DNA of 64,000 bases from UBA6821 sp044236545 (GTDB lineage Bacteria > Verrucomicrobiota > Verrucomicrobiia > Chthoniobacterales > UBA6821). The DNA lies in contig JBIIGI010000001.1 in the NCBI GenBank assembly GCA_044236545.1, positions 1-64,000 of the forward strand, in the 5' to 3' direction. Numbering within the stretch: the first letter of the stretch is position 1; each line of letters begins with the position of its first letter. The position numbers and the translations under genes were made by a program. The notes below the pieces were generated by a model, which did no database searches, was not told where the DNA came from, and saw nothing but the letters and a program-made list of their open reading frames with translations. This document shows, one piece after another, positions 16,172-25,277 of this stretch.

Positions 16172-17530
16172 ATGAAGGAAGCAATACAGTCTTCCCGCAT
16201 GAAGCTGGCAGATCAAACGGTACGGGGCAATCTTTCGCGCGGTGCCGCTTCCCGCTTCCGTGCTCTCTTGATTTGCCTGCTTGCCGGAAGTGTTCTCCAC
16301 GCAAGGTCCCATGGGGCTGATCCCTCTCCGGAGGATTTGAACCAGGCCATAGGGCTCCCTCTTTTCGGAGAGGTCAGTCTTTGGGAGGAGGGGGATGACC
16401 TCGTTGCTAACCGAGTTGAATGGGGTATGGAGTCACGAACCTCCTCGGAATCCGGTTATCGTCTCTATCCCCGTTCCGAGATGACTGTTTTTGGGGTGCG
16501 CCCCTTTTCCCTCTTTCTCCAAGGAGTCGGAGGAAAAGTCGCGAGGATCTCGATGATATTTGCTAACAAGGGGGATGTGTCGGCCTACGCGTCGGAGCAG
16601 GACCGGCAACGTGTTGCCCAGCCTGGAAGTCGGGAGATGGCGGTCTCCTCCCAGATGATGCAGGCCTACCAAGCTGCGATCCGGCACGACGAAAAAGAAC
16701 TGAGGGAAGCGTTGACCAAAATTCTGGGGCCTTCCAAACCGGCCAAGTTGGGAAAAGTGGCAGGAATGGATGAACGCGGGGAGCGCTGGGATTGGCGCGG
16801 TCATACAATCCTCTTGTCCACACCCAGAAACGAGTATGTGGCACTGCGGGTGGTTTCCGGCACGGTCTTTGATGATCTTGATGCCGAGAGAAGATCGTTC
16901 ATGGCAACCAAAGCCCTGATCCCCTCACGGGTGGAGCACCGCTCCAATGGTGATGTGGTGATCACCGACATGCCGATGGTTGATCAGGGGGCCAAGGGGT
17001 ACTGTGTTCCCGCAACCTTCGAGCGAGTCCTGCGTTATTATGGTCTGCAAGCTGACATGAACCTGCTGGCCATGTCGGGTCAGACTTCCGCTGGCGGGGG
17101 TACTCGTCTGTCAAATATTTACGCGGCCGCCCAGGGGTTGGTCCGTGAGGCCGGGGGGAGGATCACCAGCGGTTTCAGCGGTGCCAAGGTTGCCGATGTG
17201 CAACCCTACATTGACAAGGGGCAGCCGGTCCTGTGGGCTCTCTACAGTTCCGAGGAGTTCAACCGGCGGCTTTCCGATCGCATGGCACTGCGTTCCACCG
17301 TCACCGATTGGAAGGGATGGAAGGATGGGGTCCTTGCCGGAATCCGTCCGACGGCCAACCGGCTTCCACGAAATGAGGGAGCCCATGTCTGCCTGATCAC
17401 CGGTTACAACCGCGAAACCCGCGAAATTGCCATCTCCGACTCCTGGGGGCCCGCTTTTTCCGAGCGATGGCTGACCGAGGAGGAGGCCCAAGCGGTCAAC
17501 CAAGGAGACAGTTCGGTGATCGGTTGGTAA
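16172..17530 (+). CDS. Secreted C39-like cysteine protease family protein
   Basis: A 452-residue protein with a signal peptide (RALLICLLAGSVLHA after a basic stretch). The C-terminal 180 residues look like a papain-like peptidase C39-type domain: QGAKGYCVPATFERVLRYYG carries the nucleophile Cys (about residue 278), EGAHVCLITGYN the His and ISDSWG the acid. The N-terminal half has no recognised domain. The substrate is unknown. The ATG used lies only 8 bases from the larC start on the other strand; an in-frame ATG at 16199 would leave more promoter space and still keep the signal peptide. Confidence 0.7.
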   Translation: MKEAIQSSRMKLADQTVRGNLSRGAASRFRALLICLLAGSVLHARSHGADPSPEDLNQAIGLPLFGEVSLWEEGDDLVANRVEWGMESRTSSESGYRLYPRSEMTVFGVRPFSLFLQGVGGKVARISMIFANKGDVSAYASEQDRQRVAQPGSREMAVSSQMMQAYQAAIRHDEKELREALTKILGPSKPAKLGKVAGMDERGERWDWRGHTILLSTPRNEYVALRVVSGTVFDDLDAERRSFMATKALIPSRVEHRSNGDVVITDMPMVDQGAKGYCVPATFERVLRYYGLQADMNLLAMSGQTSAGGGTRLSNIYAAAQGLVREAGGRITSGFSGAKVADVQPYIDKGQPVLWALYSSEEFNRRLSDRMALRSTVTDWKGWKDGVLAGIRPTANRLPRNEGAHVCLITGYNRETREIAISDSWGPAFSERWLTEEEAQAVNQGDSSVIGW

Positions 17531-17713
17531 ATTGCTCTGGCATCCTAGGCGAAGCTTGTGTCGGACTCAGCGGGAAGGGGTGCCCAAGCCCATTCCTTCG
17601 GATGATACCATCATCAACGGTGATGAGTTTGTCGCCTAATCTCACAACTTACTGCCAAGTAAGTGGGGCTCCATATTGTAAAAAAATGCGATGGAGAGGA
17701 GTTTGCGGGTGTT

Positions 17714-19657
17714 ATGAAAAAACTATTCGATGGCATCCTGAGATTATTCACCAACCCCAGACTCTACGGTGTGGGAGCTTTATTCCTCGTAGCATGGTTC
17801 CTCATTGCTCCGTTCCTTGCCCAGTGGGGTTGGCATCGCAGATGGCACAGAACGCCAACGCCAACACCGGCACCAACGGCCACCGCGACGGCTACCCCGA
17901 AACCGACGGTCACATCCACTCCAACGGCAACTCCCACGGTAACGCCGACGGCTAGCACACTCAACGTCCTTGATTACAAGGCCAAGGGAGATGCCAGGCG
18001 CATTGCGGCCAACACAGTGGGAAACAATGCCGTGATCAGCGTTCCTGGCGCGGCATTCACCGCGTCCGATGTGGGAAAGATTGTCGAGTTGTTCGCTGTG
18101 GGCAAGGCAACCTCGGGCGGTCATCAGGATCTTATTGCCACTGTCACGGGTGTTCCGAGCAGTACCTCCCTCCAGATCAGTCCAGTTCCGACCGTCACGG
18201 CTACCGGTGTCGGCGGGGTCTTGGGCACTCAGAATTCAGGAGCGTTCCAGAATGCGATCAATGCTGCCACCGGCACCAATACCATCATCAGGATTCCGAG
18301 CGGGAATTATCTGCTGATCCCTCCGTCAAATCTCACCAATGTGTATCTTGACCCGATGGCATCCCTTGTGGTCCAAAAGGGAGGGATCAGGTTTGTGGGT
18401 GACGGAATGACCAATACTATCCTGACCGGATGCGGTGCCTGGACGCTCAATTCAGCCAACGAAGCGAAAAGGGGATTTCTCTTCGTTTGCCGGGGACCAG
18501 TGACAAACAACTACCCGCTGAGCTTTGAAAACCTGACCATGGACGGCGGTGTTTTTGAGGGGAACACGGTCAACAAGGGATTCCCCGCGAGCACAATCGA
18601 CGGCTCGGGGTGGGATATCTATCATTCGGCCGTTGTTGATCAGAATCCAGAACCCCTTCATCTGAACAAGAAATTCCAGGGATGCCGCTTCACACACTGG
18701 AGGGGGGAGATGCTCAAAAGCACGGTGACCTGGACCAACGGCTTCATCGAGATCAACAGCTGTGATTTCAACGATGGCAATGCCTCGGGAATCAATTTCA
18801 CGTTCTCACACAACATTACCAACTGCACGTTCTCGAACATCGACATGGCCATGGAACTTTACGAGGGGTACCTCAGCGTTCCTTCTTATTTCCAGAACTG
18901 CACTGTGCAGGGTGCCAGGGGGTGCATCGCAATGGTTGGAGCTGAGGCGAGTCATCCAACGCCGGCATACACGATTCGCAACAACATCCTGGAAGCCGTT
19001 GGTTTCGGGGTGATGATGGCCCCGGCTGTTAATCTGACAATCAGCGGGAACAAGTTCGTCGGCGAGGATTTTGCGATCGGAACAGCGATGGGCTATCAGG
19101 GTACCGATTTCAACAGGAATATCCTTATTCAAAACAATACCTTCACGAATGTGAGCAAGCCGTTTCTTGTTCAGGAGAGCGGATCCAACCGAATTGAGAA
19201 CGTGAAGATATTCAACAACACCGCGTCACAGGGATATGCTTTTGCCTGGGGTTACGGCACGAGTTCCAATGTGGTCATCTCCAACAACGTCGTGACCGGA
19301 TTTTCCTTCGGGGCGCTAAGTGACCGTTTGCTGGGACAATGGTTCCTTGATGATCTCTCCAACAAATTCCCAGTCCATCAGGTTAGCGACGCCAGCGGTC
19401 AGAGTCTTCTCATCTCCTATGCCTATGGAGCCCGTCACCAAACACTGGCCACCAGGGTCGGCACGACATTCCTCGTGGATGACGCAAACCCCACGAGGAT
19501 TCCTCCCGGTGCTCGGATGAGTATTGTCAACCAAGGTGGGAACGCGGCCACGATCAATCTTTCTAACACAAGGTCGGCGACCGCTCCCACTCGTGTCCTC
19601 CAACCCGGCGTCAGCGTCATCTGTGCCTGGGTAAACGGCGCTTGGCAGTTTCAGTAA
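17714..19657 (+). CDS. Membrane-anchored right-handed beta-helix protein with Thr/Pro-rich stalk
   Basis: A 647-residue surface-type protein. It starts with a short cytoplasmic part and one membrane segment (LYGVGALFLVAWFLIAPFLA), then a low-complexity stalk of about 40 residues made of TPTPTPAPTATATAT-type repeats. The rest has the pectate-lyase-like N-terminal signature (VLDYKAKGD..., FQNAINAA, IRIPSGNYLL) followed by repeated Asn-rich turns (NNTFTNVS, ISNNVVTG) of a parallel beta-helix. Polysaccharide binding or cleavage is inferred; no catalytic residues can be assigned. The ATG at 17714 is preferred over a GTG at 17663. Confidence 0.75.
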   Translation: MKKLFDGILRLFTNPRLYGVGALFLVAWFLIAPFLAQWGWHRRWHRTPTPTPAPTATATATPKPTVTSTPTATPTVTPTASTLNVLDYKAKGDARRIAANTVGNNAVISVPGAAFTASDVGKIVELFAVGKATSGGHQDLIATVTGVPSSTSLQISPVPTVTATGVGGVLGTQNSGAFQNAINAATGTNTIIRIPSGNYLLIPPSNLTNVYLDPMASLVVQKGGIRFVGDGMTNTILTGCGAWTLNSANEAKRGFLFVCRGPVTNNYPLSFENLTMDGGVFEGNTVNKGFPASTIDGSGWDIYHSAVVDQNPEPLHLNKKFQGCRFTHWRGEMLKSTVTWTNGFIEINSCDFNDGNASGINFTFSHNITNCTFSNIDMAMELYEGYLSVPSYFQNCTVQGARGCIAMVGAEASHPTPAYTIRNNILEAVGFGVMMAPAVNLTISGNKFVGEDFAIGTAMGYQGTDFNRNILIQNNTFTNVSKPFLVQESGSNRIENVKIFNNTASQGYAFAWGYGTSSNVVISNNVVTGFSFGALSDRLLGQWFLDDLSNKFPVHQVSDASGQSLLISYAYGARHQTLATRVGTTFLVDDANPTRIPPGARMSIVNQGGNAATINLSNTRSATAPTRVLQPGVSVICAWVNGAWQFQ

Positions 19658-19879
19658 TTGTTTGAAGTTTGGTCTGTTGTTGTGATTCGAGCAGACCGCC
19701 TGTGGTCTTCATAAGGTCGCGGGTGGTCTGTAAGAATGTTGGAACCTTATCCTTGATCCATCATCGTCGCGAGATTTACGGCTTTGATTGCCACTCCGCC
19801 CTCACTCCGCTAATTCACTTGGGGGACATTCTTCAGTCGAATCATTCATTGAGGCGGCTGCAAGTTCCTCCAGCATGGA
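19658..19879. other. Intergenic leader of tRNA-Leu
   Basis: This is the first 222 bases of a gene-poor stretch of 560 bases (19658-20217) that contains only tRNA-Leu and the repeat at 20033-20218. Open frames across it are not protein-like. No promoter is clear enough to call. Confidence 0.5.
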
Positions 19880-19964
19880 GCCGGCGTGGCGAAATGGCAG
19901 ACGCAAGGGACTTAAAATCCCTTATTCCGAAAGGGGTGTGTGGGTTCGAGTCCCACCGCCGGCA
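19880..19964 (+). tRNA. tRNA-Leu (anticodon TAA)
   Basis: An 85-base class II tRNA. The acceptor arm GCCGGCG pairs with CGCCGGC and the discriminator is A. The anticodon stem AGGGA/TCCCT encloses loop CTTAAAA, giving anticodon TAA. The long variable arm (TTCCGAAAGG region) is typical of Leu, and the T arm is GTGGGTTCGAGTCCCAC. No CCA is encoded; the next bases are TCG. Confidence 0.95.
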
Positions 19965-20032
19965 TCGTGATAGGAGTGAGGCAAAAGTTGAACCGATCAT
20001 CTTTTCCTTCGTAGACATAAGTAGCCGTCCTC

Positions 20033-20218
20033 AGAGACCGTCTGAAAATCTTGGAGTGACAGGCGTGAGCAAGGGAGGATGGATGGTCAGGCACCTGCGA
20101 GGGAGAATCCCCTCAGTTGGCTTTGAGCGGGCAGGGAACGCAAGCCGCACAGTTTCCCATGCCTGCGCCCGGTTTGGGGGCGCCCAACCACACTCTAACT
20201 AGTTTTCAGACAGTCTCT
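20033..20218. repeat. Structured 186-base element with AGAGACYGTCTGAAAA inverted ends
   Basis: The left end AGAGACCGTCTGAAAAT (20033-20049) pairs with the right end AGTTTTCAGACAGTCTCT (20201-20218); pairing continues inward with GAGTG/CACTC. The inside has strong hairpins, for example GCGAGGG/CCCCTC-type and GGTTTGGG..CCCAACC pairings. The right end runs up to the cydB stop codon. The 18-base right end recurs exactly at 48281-48298, and a 12-base part at 107-118. No target-site duplication is obvious. It could be a MITE-like element or a structured RNA end. Confidence 0.6.
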
Positions 20219-21243
20219 CAATAGCCTACATGTCCGAGGCGGGTCTTGCCACGGAAGATCCAGTAGATGCTGACGGTGTAGGCGAGGACTATGGGAACTC
20301 CGATCACGGCGATCACCAGCATGATGCCAAGGGTCTTGGCGCTGGAGGCGCAGTTGTAGATCGTCAGGCTGTTGCTCGGGTCAGGCATCGACATGACGAT
20401 ATGGGGGAAGTAGGAGATGCCCAGCACGGCCATGAGCAGGATCATGGTGAGGGAGGACATGAGGAAAGCGGGGAATTCCTTGCCACGGGCGTTCAGGAAG
20501 CCGATCGAGAGGGCGGCCACGATGTCGAGCGCGAGGATGATGAATCCGAGAGGGCGTGTCAGCATGACGGCAACCAGATTAGGGCACTCAAAGAAGGTGG
20601 CGACGTTGAAGGTGAGGAAGAGAACCAGGAAGATGCCGATAAGGCGGGGGACCCATCCCCTGATGGTTGCCTGGAGTTCCCCTTCGGTCTTCATGACGAG
20701 GTAAATGGCTCCGTGCATGGCGAAGAGGGCGACAACGGTGATGCCAAGGAGCAGGGAGTAGGGATTGAGAAGGCCGATGAAGTCCCCGACGAAGTCACCT
20801 TGGGAATCGAGCGGGATGCCGCGGGTGATGTTTCCCATGGCTACGCCGATCAGCAGCGCCGCAAGGAAGCTCCCGGCGCTGAAGGCGATGTCCCAACCCT
20901 GACGCCAGGCACGGCCAGGCTCCTTGCTGCGGAACTCAATGGAGACTGCACGGAAAATCAGCGCAGCAAGAAGGAGCATGAAGGCGTTGTAGAATCCAGA
21001 GAAGACGGTGGCATAGGCTCCGGGGAAGGCGGCGAAGAGGGCGCCGCCGCCGGTCACGAGCCAGACTTCGTTGCCGTCCCAAACGGGCCCGATGGAGTTG
21101 AGCAGGATGCGGCGATCCTCATCCTTCTTGACGAAGAGGTGCAGGATGCCGACGCCGAAATCGAATCCGTCGAGGATGGCGTAGCCGGTGAAGAGGATGC
21201 CGACGAGGAGGAACCAGATGATGTTGAGGTCGGGGAGATGCAT
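20218..21243 (-). CDS. cydB: Cytochrome bd ubiquinol oxidase subunit II
   Basis: A 341-residue integral membrane subunit of cytochrome bd oxidase, which reduces oxygen at the expense of quinol without pumping protons. The N-terminus IIWFLLVGILFTGYAILDGFDFGVGIL is the hallmark of CydB, with GPVWDGNEVWLVTGGGALFAAFP close behind; about eight to nine membrane segments follow. It lies 8 bases behind cydA. The stop codon TGA abuts the GAGACTGTCTG end of the neighbouring repeat, so transcripts may end in that structure. No cydX-like small gene was recognised. Confidence 0.96.
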   Translation of the reverse strand: MHLPDLNIIWFLLVGILFTGYAILDGFDFGVGILHLFVKKDEDRRILLNSIGPVWDGNEVWLVTGGGALFAAFPGAYATVFSGFYNAFMLLLAALIFRAVSIEFRSKEPGRAWRQGWDIAFSAGSFLAALLIGVAMGNITRGIPLDSQGDFVGDFIGLLNPYSLLLGITVVALFAMHGAIYLVMKTEGELQATIRGWVPRLIGIFLVLFLTFNVATFFECPNLVAVMLTRPLGFIILALDIVAALSIGFLNARGKEFPAFLMSSLTMILLMAVLGISYFPHIVMSMPDPSNSLTIYNCASSAKTLGIMLVIAVIGVPIVLAYTVSIYWIFRGKTRLGHVGY

Positions 21244-21251
21244 GGCGGTGA

Positions 21252-22775
21252 TTATTCGGAGGCGCGTCCCTTTTTGGTGAAAAGCTCACCGTCGGAAAGT
21301 CCGACGGCCAGGGTGTGGTGACCATCGTCATCATCCGGCCCGTGCTGGATCTTTCGGTTAAGCAGGTAAATGAAGGTGATGAAGAGGAGGGTGTAGATCA
21401 GGGTGAAAAGGATGATGGAGAAGACCACCTGGTTTGCATGCACGGCCCGGGAGAGACCATCGGAGGTCTTGAGCATGTTGTAGACGATCCAGGGCTGACG
21501 ACCCATCTCGGCAGTGAACCAACCCGCCTGCATGCAGATCTGCGGGGCAATCACGGCAAAGACATAGATCCAGAGGAGGCCCCTGATTGCCGGAACATCG
21601 GTGCGGAAGATCCATCCGCGCCAGAGAAGGGAGAGTGCCAGGAAGGAGAGACCGAAGACCGCCGATCCGATGCCGATCATGAGATGATAGGTCTGGAAGA
21701 CAGCACCCACAGCGGGCCAGTAATCTGGTCTGATCTCGGCAAGCTTTTCCTTGGAAAGGCCCGGATGGCGCGCTGCCAGGAACTCATCGCTCGGCATCGA
21801 GAGGAGTCCCTGCACGGGTTGTTTGAAATTATGAAAGCAGAGAAAGCTGAGCAGGGCCGGGATCTGCGGGCCGTGGACAGTCTGATTCTTGGTGTCGACC
21901 CAGCCAAAGAGGGTCATCGGGGTGTAGTCCTGTGTCTCGTAGACTCCCTCCATGGAGGCCAATTTGATCGGTTGGTTGCGAACCACGCCGCGCGCTGTGG
22001 AGTCGGCGCTGATGGACTGGAGGATGGTGGTGAAGGCGGCGAAACAGACGGCAACCGTCATCGAGGCCTTGGCAAACCTAAGATGTTTGCCCTTGAGGAG
22101 GTACCAGGCGCTGATGCTCATCACGAGAAAAGAACCCACGAGCCAAGCACCGAAGACCACGTGACAGATCCGCTCCAAGGAGGAGGGATTGGTTATCATC
22201 AACCAGAAATTGTCGACGACCGCCCGGACATGCCCCAGATCGGAGGCTTGGACGATGTAGCCTTCGGGAAGATGTGTGTGGACGGCGCCCGTGATCCTCT
22301 CGAGGTGGAAGCCCGCGGGAGTCTGCATCCAGGAGTTGGCGATCAGGATCCAGATGGCGCTGAAATGGGAACCGAGGCAGACCATGCAGGTGGCAAAGAA
22401 GTGCATCTTGGGGCCTACCTTGTCCCAGCCGAAGAGGAGCAGGGCCAGGAAGCCGGACTCTAGGAAGAAGGCGAAGATTCCTTCGGCGGCCAGGGCGCTT
22501 CCGAAGATGTCACCGACAAAGCGCGAGTAGGCGGCCCAGTTCGTCCCGAACTCGAATTCCATGACGATGCCGGTCGCCACGCCGATGGCAAAGATCAGGC
22601 CGAAAATCCTCGTCCAGAAATGGGCGAGTTGATGGAAGAGGGGATTCTTGGTCTTGAGGTACAGGCCCTCCATGATCACCAGAAGCACTCCCAAGCCGAT
22701 GGTCATCGGCGGATAGAGGAAATGGAACGAAACTGTAAGCGCGAACTGGATGCGGGAGAGGATTTCGACGGACAT
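21252..22775 (-). CDS. cydA: Cytochrome bd ubiquinol oxidase subunit I
   Basis: A 507-residue subunit that binds hemes b558, b595 and d. Visible are SRIQFALTVSFHFLYPP with an early His ligand (residue 18), FWTRIFGLIFAIGVATGIVMEFEFGTNW, and the GRQPW motif. The Q-loop between the central helices is rather short compared with the enterobacterial long-loop type; this is judged by eye. It overlaps no gene but sits 8 bases before cydB and 77 bases after hemW on the same strand, an arrangement that would supply heme handling together with a heme-rich oxidase. Confidence 0.97.
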   Translation of the reverse strand: MSVEILSRIQFALTVSFHFLYPPMTIGLGVLLVIMEGLYLKTKNPLFHQLAHFWTRIFGLIFAIGVATGIVMEFEFGTNWAAYSRFVGDIFGSALAAEGIFAFFLESGFLALLLFGWDKVGPKMHFFATCMVCLGSHFSAIWILIANSWMQTPAGFHLERITGAVHTHLPEGYIVQASDLGHVRAVVDNFWLMITNPSSLERICHVVFGAWLVGSFLVMSISAWYLLKGKHLRFAKASMTVAVCFAAFTTILQSISADSTARGVVRNQPIKLASMEGVYETQDYTPMTLFGWVDTKNQTVHGPQIPALLSFLCFHNFKQPVQGLLSMPSDEFLAARHPGLSKEKLAEIRPDYWPAVGAVFQTYHLMIGIGSAVFGLSFLALSLLWRGWIFRTDVPAIRGLLWIYVFAVIAPQICMQAGWFTAEMGRQPWIVYNMLKTSDGLSRAVHANQVVFSIILFTLIYTLLFITFIYLLNRKIQHGPDDDDGHHTLAVGLSDGELFTKKGRASE

Positions 22776-22852
22776 CAGGGCTAACTCAACCTAGTTCACA
22801 CGTTCCCATCAACCGGAAAATCACCATGCAATGCGTTACAACAATAACGATT

Positions 22853-23959
22853 CTATACAAAGATTTCAGCGACCGTGTCGGCAAGAAGCCTGCCGCGGGG
22901 GGTTAGGAGCCATCGATCCGCGGCACGCCGGACAAGTCCTTCCTTCTCGATGCGACAAAGCTCGTCTTCCCAGGTAGAGGACTCGGCTAGAGGGAGTCCC
23001 TCCAAGGTTCTCATCCCGAAGGCGGCACGCTCGGAAGCCTTGAGCCCAGGGGTGACCACCTCTTCGAAATCGACGGCGGTTTTTCCATTCAGCGTCGTTT
23101 CGCTGTAGATCCCTGTCTCGCGGATGTTGCGCCAACGGTGGGTGCCGACCGTGGAGAACGCGCTGGGGCCGAGTCCCAGGTAATCCTTTCCCGACCAGTA
23201 AGCGGAGTTGTGCAGTGACTGGCGGCCCGGCAGTGAGTAGTTGGAGACCTCGTACTGGAGGTAGCCGGCGTGCCCAAGCAGCTCTGCGGTGAGTTCAAAC
23301 TGATCGGCTTCCAGTCCCTCGTCGGGGGCCATCTCTCCCCTGCCCAGCTTCCTGAAGAACTCGGTGTCCTCTTCGTAGGTGAGGCCGTATGCGGAGAGAT
23401 GCTCCGGTGCCAGTCGGAGTGATCGTTCCAAGGAGGAGCGCCACGACTCGAGCGATTGGCCGGGGACTCCGAAGATGAGATCGATGGAGATGTTGTCAAA
23501 TCCGGCTTGCCGCAGGATTCCGAAAGACTCCTCGGCCCTGTCCGCGTCATGGGTGCGGCCGAGTGACTTGAGAACCTGGTCGTCCCAAGACTGGACCCCC
23601 ATGCTGATGCGGTTGATACCCGCATCCCGTAGAAGCGCCGCCTTGTCCGCGGCCACGGTGGCGGGATTCATCTCGATGCTCCATTCCTCCAACGCCGAGA
23701 GATCGAGTTGTGAGCGGAGACCGCCCAGAAGTTTTTCGAACTGAGGGATGGAGAGGGCGCTTGGAGTTCCTCCGCCGAAGAAGATCGTCCGTGGTTGCAA
23801 ACGGTTCGCCCAATTCCCGGTCTCCTTCAGGAGTGCATCAAGGAATGTCTCCACGCGCTCACGTCCGGCTGATTCCTTGTAAAAGGCACAGTAGGGACAG
23901 ATGTTCGGGCAGAACGGGATGTGGATGTAGAGGTGCTCGATCAAGTAGGATGCGCTCAT
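22853..23959 (-). CDS. hemW: Radical SAM family heme chaperone HemW
   Basis: A 368-residue HemW. It carries the radical SAM cluster motif CPNICPYC (C17, C21, C24), FFGGGTPSAL, and the HNSAYW motif that separates HemW from the coproporphyrinogen oxidase HemN. HemW binds heme and passes it to respiratory enzymes. The start is placed at MSASYLIEHLYIHIPF; an upstream frame of 44 codons lacks family similarity. Its position directly ahead of cydAB on the same strand supports delivery of heme to the bd oxidase, which is an inference from context. Confidence 0.93.
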   Translation of the reverse strand: MSASYLIEHLYIHIPFCPNICPYCAFYKESAGRERVETFLDALLKETGNWANRLQPRTIFFGGGTPSALSIPQFEKLLGGLRSQLDLSALEEWSIEMNPATVAADKAALLRDAGINRISMGVQSWDDQVLKSLGRTHDADRAEESFGILRQAGFDNISIDLIFGVPGQSLESWRSSLERSLRLAPEHLSAYGLTYEEDTEFFRKLGRGEMAPDEGLEADQFELTAELLGHAGYLQYEVSNYSLPGRQSLHNSAYWSGKDYLGLGPSAFSTVGTHRWRNIRETGIYSETTLNGKTAVDFEEVVTPGLKASERAAFGMRTLEGLPLAESSTWEDELCRIEKEGLVRRAADRWLLTPRGRLLADTVAEIFV

Positions 23960-24197
23960 TGTCCGCAAATCGATCCTATTCGTTAATTCCCAAGAAAACC
24001 ATGACCTTGATTGAGCCGAATGATACCTTGCCGCGCGGAATATCCGTGCACCCCCAACTATCCGTCTGCCACCTCGTATTGCGGAGATCATGTTCAGGGT
24101 GCTTCCCCCGAAAACTCAGGTGACCGTAATCGATTAGCCCCTCTGCCCTTGGGACTTCGGGAAAATCTTCGCCTCGGTCATCGCCCAATGGTAGCTT

Positions 24198-24815
24198 ATG
24201 GAAGATCCCATGTCGTCCACCCTCCACCTGAGTGTTCGCCGATGTCTCCTGATCTTGGGGATCGTTGTGCTTCCGGATTCCTCCTTTGCAAGCGTTGCCA
24301 AAATGGAGTCGATGCGCCCCGCATCCGAGCTCATCACTCAGCAGGAGAAGGCGAAGGTGTATCCGTCTGTACTGGAAAAGGCATCCAATGATCCGGTTTC
24401 CATCGTGATATCCCTCTCCAAGCAGCGTGCTTACCTTCTTATCGGGGGGAGGATCGCCGTCGATTCTCCCATCTCATCGGGCAGGAGGAATGGTTGGACA
24501 CCCAAGGGCAATTTCTCGGTTATGGAAAAGGATCCCGATCACCGTTCCAGTCTCTACGGTGACTTTGTCGATGGGGGAGGGCGGATTGTCCGTTCTGGGG
24601 TGAGCAGTAAACTGGATTCAGCTCCTAGCGGCACTCGCTTTCGGGGAGCATCGATGAAGTTCTTCTTGCGGCTCACACCGCAAGGGGTCGGCATGCATGC
24701 GGGGATCCTGCCCGGCTACCCGGCCTCCCACGGATGCATACGCCTCCCCACCGACATGGCCAGGATCATCTTCAGCAAGGTCGGGCTCAATACTCCGGTG
24801 ACTGTCGCTGAATAA
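24198..24815 (+). CDS. L,D-transpeptidase (YkuD domain), exported
   Basis: A 205-residue protein with an N-terminal hydrophobic export signal (CLLILGIVVLPDSSFA). The YkuD domain starts near VSIVISLSKQRAYLLIGG and ends with the catalytic box HAGILPGYPASHGCIRLP, which holds the nucleophile Cys and two His. The family makes 3-3 crosslinks in peptidoglycan or attaches lipoproteins to it. An ATG at 24210 is an equally good start. The gene stands alone between hemW (divergent) and the small membrane protein gene (convergent). Confidence 0.9.
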   Translation: MEDPMSSTLHLSVRRCLLILGIVVLPDSSFASVAKMESMRPASELITQQEKAKVYPSVLEKASNDPVSIVISLSKQRAYLLIGGRIAVDSPISSGRRNGWTPKGNFSVMEKDPDHRSSLYGDFVDGGGRIVRSGVSSKLDSAPSGTRFRGASMKFFLRLTPQGVGMHAGILPGYPASHGCIRLPTDMARIIFSKVGLNTPVTVAE

Positions 24816-24898
24816 GGGGTGGTGGAGGTTGGAAATTGAAAAGCTGGCAGCAAAAAGCCAAGCCTGCGGCGGGCAGAAAACTTCTCCCGGGGAATTTC

Positions 24899-25231
24899 CT
24901 AGTCGCTCTGGGCCAAAAGTTCCATGTTCCGCTCGAACTCCTCCTCGGTGGAGACAAAGGGGTGTGCCTTTTCCACGTGCAAAGCATCATGAGCCGTGAG
25001 GATCAAGAGTGCCGCAACCCCGGCAAACGGCAGTGGGAGCAGCCATCGGAGAATCCGCTTAAACCCGAAAGGCGGCCTTCCTGACTGGGTCATCCCGACA
25101 GCTAATCCGGCAGTACGTGCGGCAAACCAGGGCGATTTGACAATGGGACGGGAGGAGGCGTCCTTGTAAAGAAGTTCCCATACAGGATCCTCTTCCTCGT
25201 CATCTCGATCGTGATGAAGTTCTTCTTTCAT
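24899..25231 (-). CDS. Small single-pass membrane protein, unknown function
   Basis: A 110-residue protein with an acidic start (MKEELHHDRDDEEEDPVWELL), a basic SPWFAARTAGLAVG segment, one membrane helix (WLLPLPFAGVAALLILTAH) and an acidic tail with TEEEFERNMELLAQ. The layout (D-P-x-W-x-L-L, then S-P-x-F/W-A-R, then a helix) recalls small verrucomicrobial membrane proteins often found next to sigma factor genes, which may act like anti-sigma factors; this recollection is not verified. It lies downstream of rpoD on the same strand but beyond the rpoD terminator. Confidence 0.6.
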   Translation of the reverse strand: MKEELHHDRDDEEEDPVWELLYKDASSRPIVKSPWFAARTAGLAVGMTQSGRPPFGFKRILRWLLPLPFAGVAALLILTAHDALHVEKAHPFVSTEEEFERNMELLAQSD

Positions 25232-25277
25232 TCCCTTCTGGCATTTAACACCGGAACCTTTCAGGAGTTGCAAAAGA

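Noticed and set aside
19669..20202. 177-codon frame covering tRNA-Leu and the repeat element
   Set aside because: It reads through a tRNA gene and structured repeat, so it is not protein coding.
20230..21321. 363-codon open frame antisense to cydB
   Set aside because: The repetitive Glu/Asp/Gly composition comes from reverse reading of membrane-protein codons.
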